Source of the DNA: Bacillota bacterium
Lineage (GTDB): Bacteria > Bacillota > DTU025
DNA length: 6,033 nt
NCBI GenBank assembly: GCA_012842765.1
Contig: DUWJ01000283.1
Coordinates: 1 to 6,033 of the forward strand
Reading direction: 5' to 3'
In this document: positions 5,943 to 6,033 of the stretch, piece after piece
Numbering within the stretch: position 1 is the stretch's first letter
Layout of the letters: each line of letters starts with the position of its first letter
Position numbers and translations under genes: made by a program
The notes under the pieces: generated by a model
What the model was told of the DNA's origin: nothing
Database searches by the model: none
What the model saw: the letters and a program-made list of their open reading frames with translations, nothing else

Positions 5943-6033
5943 CTATATCAGTCCCCCTGGCGCCTCAACGTTTAGCCTGTCTCCGCTTGCATACAATGTG
6001 TATTCCATAGCTATTCGATCAGTTTCGAGAAGC
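5943..6033 (-). pseudogene. Upstream coding-like frame ending in TAG, possible N-terminal part of the M29-like gene (off window)
   Basis: The minus-strand frame that is continuous with the M29-like CDS is open from the window edge to TAG at 5945-5943. It reads LLETDRIAMEYTLYASGDRL, then NVEAPGGLI, then stop. The pattern V.AP.G resembles the tp.Gtdl or PG segment that precedes the NLPaGE motif in M29 proteins, so both parts may once have formed one protein. The alternative is the end of a separate upstream gene followed by an adjacent ATG. Thirty codons are too few to decide. Confidence 0.35.

Overview
The window looks like a chromosomal segment from an endospore-forming member of the Firmicutes (Bacillota). 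The gene order tig-clpP-clpX-lonB, all on the minus strand, is a conserved protein quality-control cluster of that phylum. LonB, the membrane-anchored forespore Lon protease, is essentially a marker of spore formers. The ribosome binding sites are strong Gram-positive types such as AGGAGGG. The base composition is moderately GC-rich. I cannot name the species; a clostridial or deep-branching thermophile-like lineage is a guess.

Layout, in the direction of transcription (right to left): at the right edge lies the C-terminal half of a protein related to M29 aminopeptidases and NicX-type dioxygenases (5550-5942). Its reading frame is separated by one TAG from coding-like sequence that runs off the window (5943-6033). 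A hairpin-rich gap without genes follows. Next come two tRNA genes with their own promoters: tRNA-His(GTG), with an encoded G-1 and CCA, and tRNA-Arg(TCG), with an encoded CCA. A 176-bp gap with a strong stem-loop leads to tig (trigger factor, 500 aa). A 237-bp gap leads to clpP and clpX, which are 15 bp apart and surely co-transcribed. After a likely terminator comes lonB, which has a candidate forespore promoter and runs off the left edge after 379 codons.

How the genes work together: trigger factor meets nascent chains at the ribosome exit tunnel. ClpX unfolds tagged or damaged proteins and feeds them into the ClpP chamber. LonB is a separate ATP-dependent protease that, in Bacillus, acts in the forespore. 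A separate terminator and sporulation-type promoter before lonB would let the housekeeping and developmental proteases be controlled independently.

The most unusual signal is a single 32-nt element at 3167-3198, directly upstream of the clpP ribosome binding site. In the sense of clpP it looks like one type I-C CRISPR repeat: same length, a hairpin in the right place, and the terminal GTGGATTGAAAC. No second copy and no cas gene is visible. Other points worth a second look are the three-cysteine cluster in the extended tail of trigger factor, the TAG-interrupted M29-like frame, and the structured DNA upstream of tig and of lonB.
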